A stretch of DNA of 64,000 nt from Saccharofermentans sp. (GTDB lineage Bacteria; Bacillota; Clostridia; Saccharofermentanales; Saccharofermentanaceae): positions 1 through 64,000 of the forward strand of contig JAEFAZ010000004.1 of assembly GCA_016292135.1 (NCBI GenBank). The letters run 5' to 3'. Made by a program: the position numbers and the translations under genes. How positions within the stretch are numbered: position 1 is the stretch's first letter; each line of letters begins with the position of its first letter. Shown here in pieces: positions 15,207 to 23,515 of this stretch. The notes under the pieces are model-generated. The model did no database searches. It saw only the letters and a list, made by a program, of their open reading frames with translations, and had not been told where the DNA came from.

Positions 15207-16104
15207 AACAGCCGCAGTTTCCGCAGAAATTCATGGTGCAGAGGGTCCTGCAGTTCGGGCAATGCCAGAGGGTACCGAAAGTGCGGACCCTGCCGCACTT
15301 GGAACAATAGTTATAGAAGTTCTCGGATCCGCACGAACAGGTCCAGCTGCCGACAACAGAAGGCTTGTAGACGGTCTGGACTTTGTCAGGCAGTGTAACG
15401 ATACAGAAATCGTTGTTTGAAGACCTGACGATAAAGATACAGGACACTGTAAAGAGCGCGATGATATAAAGGATCCACAAGATCAGACTGAGACCTGCAA
15501 GAGTATCTACTCCCGAAGCGTATCCTGCCATAAGGATCGCATCGTATACACCGTGGGTCACGATGGGGACGAATATCGAAAGAAGTGTGAAGCCCGCATA
15601 CCTGCCCTTGTTACCCGTAAGCAGGGCGTACTTGGACTTGCCGTAGAAATATCCCATGAACACGGCATAGCAAGCGTGTCCCGGAACGGCAGTCATCATA
15701 CGGAGGAAGGCTGTTCCGGCACCGTTGCTGAATACGTAATTGATATTTTCGAGACAGGCAAAACCGAGTGATACGAACACCGCATAGACGATGGCATCGA
15801 AGCTGTAATCGAAGTTTTTGTTCTTCCAGCTAATGATCCTAAGAACGAAAAACTTGCCGAGCTCCTCGGCGGGACCGACTATCACGATCGCAAGAAGGAC
15901 AGCCTTGACTACTGATGAATCAGGCAGGACGGCTCCCAGCAACAGCTGGCCCAGGATTTCGGCGGCCATGGCCGTAAGGACCGTGCCCATTCCCGCAAAG
16001 AACAATGCGACCAGGAGACCAATGGGTTCTTTCTCTTTCTTATCGTTGAAATATATGAAAAACAGAAGCCCGACAACGGGTATCAGAGCCAAAACAAATA
16101 ACAT
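15175..16104 (-). CDS. PrsW-family membrane protease with C-terminal double zinc ribbon
   Basis: 309 residues. Residues 1-235 form the PrsW membrane domain with the conserved EELGKFFVL (about 79), ENINY, VPGHACYAVFMGYFYG and VTHGVYDAIL segments that carry the predicted active-site Glu and His residues. In Bacillus, PrsW makes the first cut of anti-sigma factor RsiW. Residues about 252-303 are two CxC/CxxC zinc ribbons (WTCSCGS..YCSKCG, WHCPNC..FCGNCG), as often seen on clostridial PrsW. AAGGAGAG precedes the ATG. No sigma/anti-sigma pair is adjacent. Confidence 0.88.
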   Translation of the reverse strand: MLFVLALIPVVGLLFFIYFNDKKEKEPIGLLVALFFAGMGTVLTAMAAEILGQLLLGAVLPDSSVVKAVLLAIVIVGPAEELGKFFVLRIISWKNKNFDYSFDAIVYAVFVSLGFACLENINYVFSNGAGTAFLRMMTAVPGHACYAVFMGYFYGKSKYALLTGNKGRYAGFTLLSIFVPIVTHGVYDAILMAGYASGVDTLAGLSLILWILYIIALFTVSCIFIVRSSNNDFCIVTLPDKVQTVYKPSVVGSWTCSCGSENFYNYCSKCGRVRTFGTLWHCPNCRTLCTMNFCGNCGCSKPSSEVKSI

Positions 16105-16241
16105 ACTGCTCTCCTTAGATCCTTTCGATATCAGACCTCTTCTTCATTCAGGTCCGCACTTTTCAGAATAGCATTTTATATAATCCGTGTCACTTACAGT
16201 TTTGTGACTATTCCCCATCCCCTGCCATATGCCTTATGAAA

Positions 16242-16250
16242 TGATATAAT
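16242..16250 (+). promoter_or_regulatory. Extended -10 promoter of the lipoprotein gene
   Basis: TGATATAAT, identical to the element at 8493-8501, lies about 50 bases before the lipoprotein start. No good -35 is visible. Confidence 0.5.
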
Positions 16251-16300
16251 CCTAAAAGGAAATAAATAGACAAGGCATGTTTGTGCCGGCGGAGGCGAAA

Positions 16301-17275
16301 ATGAGCAAAAAGATTATTTCGGCATCAGTTGCCGCAGCAATGATCCTGACCATGGTTTCGGGTACGGGCTGCAATATGTTGGGCGATGCGGTGACGGGCA
16401 CGACCCCGGTCAGCACTTCAGGCAGTCAGACGGAAACATCCAAGTCCGAGACGACAACCTCCGCGACAACAGAGAGCAGTCAGGAAAGTGAGACCGGATT
16501 TAATCTGTCCTGGAGTAATTTCGACTCCAAACAGCTGGACATGAACATACAGAAAAAGTTCAATGGTCAGACGCTGGCTTCCTACATATCCCTTTTCGGC
16601 TTCACGGACGAACTCAACAAGATGTTTACGGATTGTGCAAACGACCTTTACGGCACAGATTACGAGAGCATCCCTTTCTCCGAAGTAAACTATTTCAAGC
16701 TCTACATAACTGACGTGAGCGCGACCGGTCTTATCGGTGCCTATTCCAGCAGTTATGAGATCTTCTGCAGCAATTATCTGGACTCCCAATATATCTACAC
16801 GGACCCTTTTAACGAAGTCCTCATGAGCTATCTCATCAGCAAGAAGATCCCCTTCGGAAGCACCATACCCATTGAAGACCTCAAGGCCTTTTACGGTGAC
16901 AACGTTTATCAGGGAAAGGACACCGGCTATCCGGATTACATTGCCAAAAAGGGCCTGCCCGGCAGCAAAAATGACTCCTATAAGTACAGCAAAGACGAGC
17001 TTTTGTACATCCTGTTGAACTACAACGATGCCATGAGCACACTTACGATGGCAGAGGGCATCTACTCAAGAGATTTCTTCGATACGAACCCTGAATATGC
17101 GGACAGGACTGCTCTCGTAAAGAAACTCATAAATGAGCATCTCAAGAAGTTTTACGGTGACGCTGCATGGCAGTTGGGAGAAGTCCCGACGGAAGAACAG
17201 TATAACAAGATCTTCGGGAAAGCCCCGATGGATCTTTCCTACGTCTATACAGCTTACGAAAACAACGCAGATTAA
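16301..17275 (+). CDS. Predicted lipoprotein of unknown function
   Basis: 324 residues from the ATG at 16301, chosen for the GGAGGCGAA ribosome site; the in-frame ATG at 16277 has none. A type II signal peptide ends in the lipobox VSGTGC, giving a lipid-anchored Cys near residue 25. A Ser/Thr/Glu-rich linker follows (about 35-70), then a mostly helical extracellular domain of about 250 residues rich in Tyr, Asn and Asp. No enzymatic motif recognised. It is followed after 20 bases by the AGCS symporter gene and is probably co-transcribed with it. Confidence 0.75.
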   Translation: MSKKIISASVAAAMILTMVSGTGCNMLGDAVTGTTPVSTSGSQTETSKSETTTSATTESSQESETGFNLSWSNFDSKQLDMNIQKKFNGQTLASYISLFGFTDELNKMFTDCANDLYGTDYESIPFSEVNYFKLYITDVSATGLIGAYSSSYEIFCSNYLDSQYIYTDPFNEVLMSYLISKKIPFGSTIPIEDLKAFYGDNVYQGKDTGYPDYIAKKGLPGSKNDSYKYSKDELLYILLNYNDAMSTLTMAEGIYSRDFFDTNPEYADRTALVKKLINEHLKKFYGDAAWQLGEVPTEEQYNKIFGKAPMDLSYVYTAYENNAD

Positions 17276-17295
17276 GCTTTTCGAAAGGAGCGGTA

Positions 17296-18750
17296 ATGGG
17301 GCAGGCGATCCTTGACTTTTTGAACAAGACCGATGACTTTCTGTATTTTCCGGTACTGATAATCATCATGACCATCGCAGGACTTTATTTTTCTTTCAGG
17401 ACCGGGTTTGTCCAGATCCGCCTGTTCAAGGAATCCTGCAAGCTCTTACTCGAACCGTCTGAAGACAGATCAGGCAAGACGGTCTCTTCATTCCAGGCCC
17501 TGATGATATCCACCGCTTCCCGTGTCGGAACGGGAAACATCGTCGGCGTATCCACCGCGGTCTGCATCGGAGGACCCGGCGCCTGTTTCTGGATGTGGGT
17601 AATGTGCATCATCACTGCCGCATCCGCATTCGTTGAAAGTACACTCGCCCAGATATTCAAGAGAAAAGATGAGAACGGCAACTATTTCGGAGGTCCCGCT
17701 TACTACATCGAAAGAGCTCTTCATGCGCCCTGGCTGTCCATCGTGTTCTGCATCTTCCTAATCGCGACATACGGATTCGGTTTTAACCTTCTGTGCTCTT
17801 ATAACCTTCAGTCATCATTTGCGGCCTACGGTTTTTACAACAACTTCACCTTCAAGCTTTTCGGCAGTGAAGTAAGTGCCGTAGCTGTTGCAGTCGGCAT
17901 CATACTCATGGTGCTGGTCGCCTTCTTCATGCTCGGCGGAGGAAAGCGCGTAGTCAGATTTACCGAGATCCTGGTCCCCGTTATGGGCATAGCATATGTG
18001 GTCATATCGCTGATCGTGATCGCAGTCAATTTCAGGAATATCCCTTCAATGTTTGCGGACATCTTCAAAGACGCATTCAACTTCAAGGCGATCTTCGGCG
18101 GTATCGCCGGATCCTGCTTAGTCTACGGCATCAAGCGCGGCCTGTATTCGAATGAAGCCGGCGTTGGTTCAGCGCCTAACGCATCCGCTTCCGCCAATGT
18201 TACGCATCCCGCAAAACAGGGACTTGTTCAGACCTTGTCCGTCTATATCGATACCCTGCTCCTTTGCACTGCAACGGCATTGATGTGTTTATCCTCCGGC
18301 GCCGAGAGGAGCGCGGACGTGGCCGGAGCCCAGTACGTACAGAATTCCATATCAACAGTCTTCGGAAGATTCGGTCCCATATTCATCACTGTGGCGATGG
18401 TCCTTTTCGCATTCACGACCCTGCTCGGAAATCTTTTCTATGTTGATAACGCTCTCGCCTATATCAACCATAAGAAAATGCCTTCGAAAAGATTCCTCGA
18501 TATCTTCCACCTCATATGCGCAGTCATAATCTTCTTCGGCACCGTCATCCCGATGGATGCTGCATGGGCTGTTGCGGATATCACGATGGGCGGCATGACC
18601 CTGATCAACATCCCCGCTTGTGCGCTGCTCGGAAGCATAGCCTTCAAGACTTTGAAGGATTATGAGAAGCAGAAAAAAGCGAAAAATAATCCCGTTTTCA
18701 AGGCAGCCGACATCGGACTTGATCCTGAAGAGACGGATCTTTGGAAATAG
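17296..18750 (+). CDS. Sodium:alanine symporter family (AGCS) amino acid carrier
   Basis: 484 residues with about eleven membrane spans. Family hallmarks are visible: TASRVGTGNIVGVSTAV near residue 75-90, the GGPGACFWMW stretch, and NEAGVGSAPNASASA near 292-306, all characteristic of AGCS carriers that import alanine, glycine or glutamine with Na+ or H+. Length is normal. AAAGGAG precedes the ATG. Substrate cannot be read from sequence alone; glycine, alanine or glutamine are the usual ones. Confidence 0.92.
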   Translation: MGQAILDFLNKTDDFLYFPVLIIIMTIAGLYFSFRTGFVQIRLFKESCKLLLEPSEDRSGKTVSSFQALMISTASRVGTGNIVGVSTAVCIGGPGACFWMWVMCIITAASAFVESTLAQIFKRKDENGNYFGGPAYYIERALHAPWLSIVFCIFLIATYGFGFNLLCSYNLQSSFAAYGFYNNFTFKLFGSEVSAVAVAVGIILMVLVAFFMLGGGKRVVRFTEILVPVMGIAYVVISLIVIAVNFRNIPSMFADIFKDAFNFKAIFGGIAGSCLVYGIKRGLYSNEAGVGSAPNASASANVTHPAKQGLVQTLSVYIDTLLLCTATALMCLSSGAERSADVAGAQYVQNSISTVFGRFGPIFITVAMVLFAFTTLLGNLFYVDNALAYINHKKMPSKRFLDIFHLICAVIIFFGTVIPMDAAWAVADITMGGMTLINIPACALLGSIAFKTLKDYEKQKKAKNNPVFKAADIGLDPEETDLWK

Positions 18751-18752
18751 GA

Positions 18753-19844
18753 TCAGGCAAAGGGAGAATAATCGAAAATCTTTTCGTTGCCGTCCGCATC
18801 AGTATAGTAGATAAGTTTCTTATCGTGGTCCCATGAGATAAGATGACCATCCTTTAAGGGCGCGAAAAAGTCATCATCCGCATCATAACGGTCGCCTTTA
18901 AGTTCTCCCGATTTATTGCGGGCGAATGAGTTCTTGCTTTTCTTATATCCGTCATCTTTCTCACGCCTCTCATCGGTCATCATGAGATAGGACAGGTTGA
19001 CACCGGACTGCATCGCATAGGTCGCGTCAACATGATAATGATTGCCGTTGATCGTCACGTAAGACCAGGAATGTCCCTCGCCTGAATATTCGGTATTTCC
19101 TCCGATGCAGTCAGCCTGGACACCCGCCTGAAGCAGGAGATAAGAGAAAGCGGGGCCGCACTCGGAACAGATCCCGTGACCCGTGGTAAGGAACCTGTAA
19201 GGCGAGAGATTATCCACGTAGTGATCGTTCATCTCATAGTATGTATCGTAATCGTATGAATAGTTTTCCGAAAAATAGATATAGAGAGCCAGGACCTTCT
19301 CAAAGTCCGAATAATCATCCCTTAAGTTCTCGTTCAAAATATTTGTGACCAGCTTTTCGAAATCGGCGCTCTTGGCGGCAAATTCTTCCTTGGAGATCTT
19401 ATACTGGAAGGTGCCCCTTCCCTTTTTTACGGCACCAGCATAATTGGATTCGGTATACTCGCCCAAAAGAGGGTAACAGTGAGACGGGAACTGGCCGATC
19501 ATCCAGTCATATGTCTCTTCATCCTTTACCTCGAAAGAATCCTCTCCTGCCCTTACGGCATTGACATAGTTGCAGTAGGCCTTATACATATCTTCGCCCA
19601 TGTAGTCCTTGAATATCGGACCGATCACGATGGGCTTGAATTCAAAGTGGCCTCTGGCTTCAGTGGTCGTAGTTGCTTCTGTCGTGGTCTCAGTCGTCGT
19701 TGTCGCGGACGTAGTCGTCTCAGAACTGACGGAGCTTTCGCTTGCGGAAGTAACCGCACTTGTCCCGGCAGTATTAACAGCACATCCTGCTATGGAGGAT
19801 GTGATCACGGCAATGCTTATCAACGATATCAGCAGTCTTTTCAT
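18753..19844 (-). CDS. Lipoprotein with transglutaminase-like domain
   Basis: 363 residues. The signal peptide ends in the lipobox SIAGC (Cys about 21), then a Thr/Ser/Glu-rich linker (about 25-65). The C-terminal domain carries the transglutaminase core triad: Cys in HGICSECGPAF (about 221-229), His in GEGHSWSYV and Asp in YHVDATYAM. Such extracellular lipoproteins act as peptidases or isopeptide-processing enzymes at the cell surface; the substrate is unknown. It converges with the AGCS gene, two bases apart. Confidence 0.85.
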   Translation of the reverse strand: MKRLLISLISIAVITSSIAGCAVNTAGTSAVTSASESSVSSETTTSATTTTETTTEATTTTEARGHFEFKPIVIGPIFKDYMGEDMYKAYCNYVNAVRAGEDSFEVKDEETYDWMIGQFPSHCYPLLGEYTESNYAGAVKKGRGTFQYKISKEEFAAKSADFEKLVTNILNENLRDDYSDFEKVLALYIYFSENYSYDYDTYYEMNDHYVDNLSPYRFLTTGHGICSECGPAFSYLLLQAGVQADCIGGNTEYSGEGHSWSYVTINGNHYHVDATYAMQSGVNLSYLMMTDERREKDDGYKKSKNSFARNKSGELKGDRYDADDDFFAPLKDGHLISWDHDKKLIYYTDADGNEKIFDYSPFA

Positions 19845-20082
19845 ATAAGTCTTCTTTCCTGTCTGTCAAAATGTTGGCGTCATTATAGCAGATATATCCA
19901 TATGTAAATCCCGGAGGGGAAACTTACTTCATTTTTGCCACGATTGAAGGAAAATCTTTTCGGACCGGGGCCATGTAGCTTCATATATAATCAGAAATAT
20001 CCTGTCACGAAAACAGGGCAAAAAAAGTCGAGATTTTCCTTTGGTTCAAAAGGTAATATAAGCTCATGGAGGAGATGAGCCG

Positions 20083-20955
20083 ATGAAAGAACATAGAGCA
20101 GCAGTAAGACTGATGCAGGATTATATCAGCAGTCATATCCGGGAAGATATAACGATAAACGACCTTGCAAGGGTATCTTCTTTCTCGCCCTGGTATGCGA
20201 GAAGACTCTTCATCAGATATCTGGATATGACACCGGCAGTTTACATCAGGCGCCTTAAACTGTCCCGGTCGGCGCTGGCCTTACGTGATGAGAACGTGTC
20301 AGTCCTGGATATTGCTCTGGACATGGGTTTTGAAAGTGTTGACGGTTACAGGCGTGCATTCAGACGTGAATTCGGCTGCAATCCGAAAGAGTATGCTTGC
20401 GCCCCTGTCCCCCTGTGGCTCTTCACTCCCGATCTTATAATCGATGAAGAAAGGAAAGTGAGCAAAATGAGTGAGATAAGAAACGTATTTATTCAGCTGA
20501 TCGAAAAACCGGCGAGGAAAGTCATCATCAAGCGCGGCGTGAAAGCGACCGAATATTGGAGCTACTGCGAGGAAGTCGGCTGCGATGTCTGGGGACTTCT
20601 TACGAGCATAAAGTCGATCAGCGGAGAGCCCGTCTGCCTCTGGCTTCCCGAACACTTAAGGAATCCTTTGAGCAACGAGTATGTTCAGGGCGTGGAAGTT
20701 GAAGCAGACTATGCAGGATCCGTTCCCGAAGGCTTCGAGATCATAGATCTTCCTGCTGCAAAATATCTTCTTTTCAGGGGAGAGCCTTTCGCTGAAGAAG
20801 ACTATGTCGCGGCGATCAACGAGATCTGGGATGCCGAAAAGAAATACGATCCCGGCTTCATAGGCTATGTATGGGATGACAAGAATCCGAGGATCCAGCT
20901 TGAACCCGTGGGAGAAAGAGGCTATATCGAACTTGTTCCCGTGAAGGAAAGGTAA
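20083..20955 (+). CDS. AraC-family regulator with GyrI-like effector domain
   Basis: 290 residues. Residues about 8-105 form the double HTH of AraC/XylS (INDLARVSSFSPWYARRLF, then VLDIALDMGFESVDGYRRAFRREFGCNPKEY). Residues about 130-290 match the AraC effector-binding/GyrI-like fold that binds small lipophilic or drug-like ligands (compare Rob, SoxS-like multidrug regulators). GGAGGAG precedes the ATG. A MATE exporter lies directly downstream on the same strand, after a terminator, so a drug-response role is plausible. Confidence 0.9.
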   Translation: MKEHRAAVRLMQDYISSHIREDITINDLARVSSFSPWYARRLFIRYLDMTPAVYIRRLKLSRSALALRDENVSVLDIALDMGFESVDGYRRAFRREFGCNPKEYACAPVPLWLFTPDLIIDEERKVSKMSEIRNVFIQLIEKPARKVIIKRGVKATEYWSYCEEVGCDVWGLLTSIKSISGEPVCLWLPEHLRNPLSNEYVQGVEVEADYAGSVPEGFEIIDLPAAKYLLFRGEPFAEEDYVAAINEIWDAEKKYDPGFIGYVWDDKNPRIQLEPVGERGYIELVPVKER

Positions 20956-20962
20956 TGATCTT

Positions 20963-20988
20963 AAGGGGCTGTCAAATGACAGCCCCTT
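20963..20988 (+). terminator. Rho-independent terminator after the AraC-type regulator
   Basis: AAGGGGCTGTCA (20963-20974), loop AA, TGACAGCCCCTT (20977-20988): a perfect 12-bp stem followed by a weak T stretch (TA ATCTTG). It separates the regulator from the MATE gene. Confidence 0.75.
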
Positions 20989-21082
20989 TAATCTTGTAAA
21001 AAAATAACAGGCTTGTATATTAATATCTCTTTTGTTACAATTCTCGAACCGACAAAATTCAGCAAAGGAAAACGCGAGCAAA

Positions 21083-22459
21083 ATGCCGGAACTTAAGGAT
21101 GACAAAGCGTATATAAAGAGACTCCTTCTGATCGCCCTCCCCATGATGGTCCAGAACGGTATCTCCAACTTCGTAAACCTTCTCGACAATCTCATGATCG
21201 GGCAGGTCGGTACGAACGCGCTCTCCGGTGTTGCGATCGCCAACCAGCTGATCTTCGTATTCTACCTTGTCATATTCGGCGCAACAGCCGGTGTCGGCAT
21301 CTTTACGGCACAGTACAAGGGCAAGGGAGACGATGACGGGATCCGCTATACATTCCGCTTCAAGATCGTATTTAACACGATCATATCTTCCTTATGCATA
21401 CTGATACTTGCCTTCCTGTCGCCTTATCTCATCAACCTCTTCCTGCTGGGCGAGGGAAATCCCGCAGATGCGGCAGAGACGCTGGTGATCGGCGTGGATT
21501 ACATGCACATCATCCTGATAAGCCTGATACCGATCGGACTGTCCCAGGCTTACGCAGGCACACTTAGGGATCTCGGCGCCACAAAGGTACCGATGTATTC
21601 ATCTCTCTGTGCGATCTTCGTTAATCTCGTCGGCAACTACATACTTATCTACGGCCATCTCGGACTCCCTGCAATGGGAGCGGCCGGTGCCGCCATTGCA
21701 ACAGTTATCTCAAGATTCGTCGAGCTTGCCATCCTCATCATATACACAGGCAAGCATGCTGATCTCTTCCCTTTCATCCGCGGTGCCTTCAAGGATTTCA
21801 AGGTGCCGATGGATCTTGCATTCAAGTTCTTCTTTAAGGCTCTGCCTCTCATGGCTAACGAGACCTTGTGGTCACTCGGCATGACGACGATCAACCAGTG
21901 CTATTCATACAGGAGCCTTGATGCTGTCGCGGCCTTCAATATCGAGTCCACCCTCTGGAACCTCATGGGCGTTGCCTTCATAGCGATGGGCGAAGCCGTC
22001 GGCATCATGATGGGGCATATACTCGGATCAGGCGAACTTGCCGAAGCCAAAGAGAAAGCAAACAAGATGCGTTGGGTCACCGTCTTATGCGGTATCGTTT
22101 TCGCGGTTATTATGGTATGCATCTCACCCTTCTTCCCTCTGCTCTACAACACATCCGATGAGATCCGGGCAATGGCTTCGGGCTTCATTCTCATAGCAGC
22201 GGTGACGATGCCTTTCTGCGCATATACGCACGCATCTTATTTCATAATGAGATCCGGCGGAAACACCATCATCACGGTCATCTTCGACAGTGTCTACACC
22301 TGGGTCGTCACGGTCACCCTGGCTTATATCCTGAGCCGCTTTACAAACATCGACATACTCTGGCTGGTCGGCATCATCCGCAGCCTGGAATTCATAAAGT
22401 GCATAATCGCCTTCTTCTTTGTAAGGTCAGGCATCTGGGTCAGGAATATCGTCAAATAG
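21083..22459 (+). CDS. MATE-family multidrug/Na+ efflux transporter
   Basis: 458 residues from the ATG at 21083; the TTG at 21032 would add 17 residues without a better ribosome site. Twelve membrane spans are arranged in two halves of six. The family pattern starts with LLLIALPMMVQNGISNFVNLLDNLMIGQVG and includes AGTLRDLGATKVP (about 160-172), typical of NorM/DinF-like exporters. It would expel cationic drugs using Na+ or H+. The upstream neighbour is an AraC/GyrI-type regulator. Confidence 0.92.
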   Translation: MPELKDDKAYIKRLLLIALPMMVQNGISNFVNLLDNLMIGQVGTNALSGVAIANQLIFVFYLVIFGATAGVGIFTAQYKGKGDDDGIRYTFRFKIVFNTIISSLCILILAFLSPYLINLFLLGEGNPADAAETLVIGVDYMHIILISLIPIGLSQAYAGTLRDLGATKVPMYSSLCAIFVNLVGNYILIYGHLGLPAMGAAGAAIATVISRFVELAILIIYTGKHADLFPFIRGAFKDFKVPMDLAFKFFFKALPLMANETLWSLGMTTINQCYSYRSLDAVAAFNIESTLWNLMGVAFIAMGEAVGIMMGHILGSGELAEAKEKANKMRWVTVLCGIVFAVIMVCISPFFPLLYNTSDEIRAMASGFILIAAVTMPFCAYTHASYFIMRSGGNTIITVIFDSVYTWVVTVTLAYILSRFTNIDILWLVGIIRSLEFIKCIIAFFFVRSGIWVRNIVK

Positions 22460-23362
22460 CTATTCTTTAGTTAGCTTCTTCAGGATATCTATATATTCCG
22501 ATGTCAGGTGCGAGGGATGTATCGAGTTGGGAAGTATATATCCTATCTCCATATAGTCGTCGACCTTGAGCTTCTTGGCAATGATGTTGGGTCCGTTAAG
22601 TTCCTCGTTGATCACGCCGCTGCAGATCGTATATCCGTTAAGACCTATCAGCATGTTGAAGAGCGTCGCGCGGTCCAGTACGACCAGTTCCTTATCGCAA
22701 TCGACAGTGCTTAATATCTCCTCCGAAAAATAGAAGGAGTTATGGCTGCCCTGCTCGTAGGAGAGCCTCGGATATGGCTTCAGGTCTTCCAAGGTAAGAT
22801 ATCTCTTCTTCGCAAGAGGAGAGTTCTTGCCAATGAAGACATGCGGCTCAGCCCTGAACAGAGGATTGAAGGACAGATTGTTATCTTTTAATGTCTTAAG
22901 TATTACTTCCTGGTTGAACTTATTAAGATAGAGTATGCCGATCTCGCTCCTTAAGTGCGCCACGTCATCGATTATGTTGAAGGTCTGTGTCTCGCGCATA
23001 TGGAACTCGTACTTGTCCGCGCCGCTCCTCTTCAACAGCTCCACAAAAGCTTCCACCGCGAACGAATAGTGCTGGGCGGACACGAAGAACTTGAGCTTAC
23101 CGGTGTTGGTCCCCTTATAGCGCTCCTCAATGAGCTGGGTCTGATCTAATACCTGTCTTGCATAGCCCAGGAATTCTTCTCCTTCCGGTGTCAGCTTTAT
23201 GCCTTTATTCGATCTTGCGAATATCGTTATGTTATATTCGTTCTCCAGTTCCCTTATGGCGGAAGTAAGGCTCGGCTGGGCGATAAAAAGTTTTTTCGCG
23301 GCATTTGTTATGTTGCCTTCCTCTGCAACGGTAACTATGTATTGAAGCTGTTTATAGGTCAT
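22460..23362 (-). CDS. LysR-family transcriptional regulator (probable MetR-like role)
   Basis: 300 residues: winged HTH in the first 60 (ITNAAKKLFIAQPSLTSAIRELE), then a type 2 periplasmic-binding-like effector domain. It is divergent from metE across 153 bp, the standard arrangement of a LysR regulator and its target, so control of methionine synthesis is the natural inference. AAGGAT precedes the ATG at moderate spacing. The symbol metR is not assigned because only position supports it. Confidence 0.85.
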   Translation of the reverse strand: MTYKQLQYIVTVAEEGNITNAAKKLFIAQPSLTSAIRELENEYNITIFARSNKGIKLTPEGEEFLGYARQVLDQTQLIEERYKGTNTGKLKFFVSAQHYSFAVEAFVELLKRSGADKYEFHMRETQTFNIIDDVAHLRSEIGILYLNKFNQEVILKTLKDNNLSFNPLFRAEPHVFIGKNSPLAKKRYLTLEDLKPYPRLSYEQGSHNSFYFSEEILSTVDCDKELVVLDRATLFNMLIGLNGYTICSGVINEELNGPNIIAKKLKVDDYMEIGYILPNSIHPSHLTSEYIDILKKLTKE

Positions 23363-23408
23363 CAGGAATATATCCTTTCTATCGATTCCATCTGCATTTT
23401 AGCACTTG

Positions 23409-23487
23409 CCATAGATTTTATCTATGGTCAAGCAAGATTTAATGTATTTTACCTATCAATATGGTCGGTTTATACTCGCTATCAATA
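23409..23487. promoter_or_regulatory. LysR-type control region between the regulator and metE
   Basis: CCATAGAT (23409-23416) and ATCTATGG (23420-23427) are perfect inverted arms with a 3-base spacer, the size of a LysR recognition site. Downstream CTATCAATA occurs twice, at 23453-23461 and 23479-23487, 26 bp apart, flanking the likely metE promoter and suggesting activation-site repeats. No SAM riboswitch was seen. Confidence 0.5.
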
Positions 23488-23515
23488 AAACAAATCCGCA
23501 ATGGAGGAAACACAC

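Noticed and set aside
13691..20020. Shared 13-mer CGAAAACAGGGCA at 13691-13703 and 20008-20020 as a common regulatory element
   Set aside because: Both copies precede regulator genes, but the flanks do not match and the pairing partners differ; too little to support a site.
23363..23515. SAM riboswitch or T-box before metE
   Set aside because: The interval is short, with no K-turn stems, T-box GGGTGG-like motif or terminator; it looks like a LysR promoter region.
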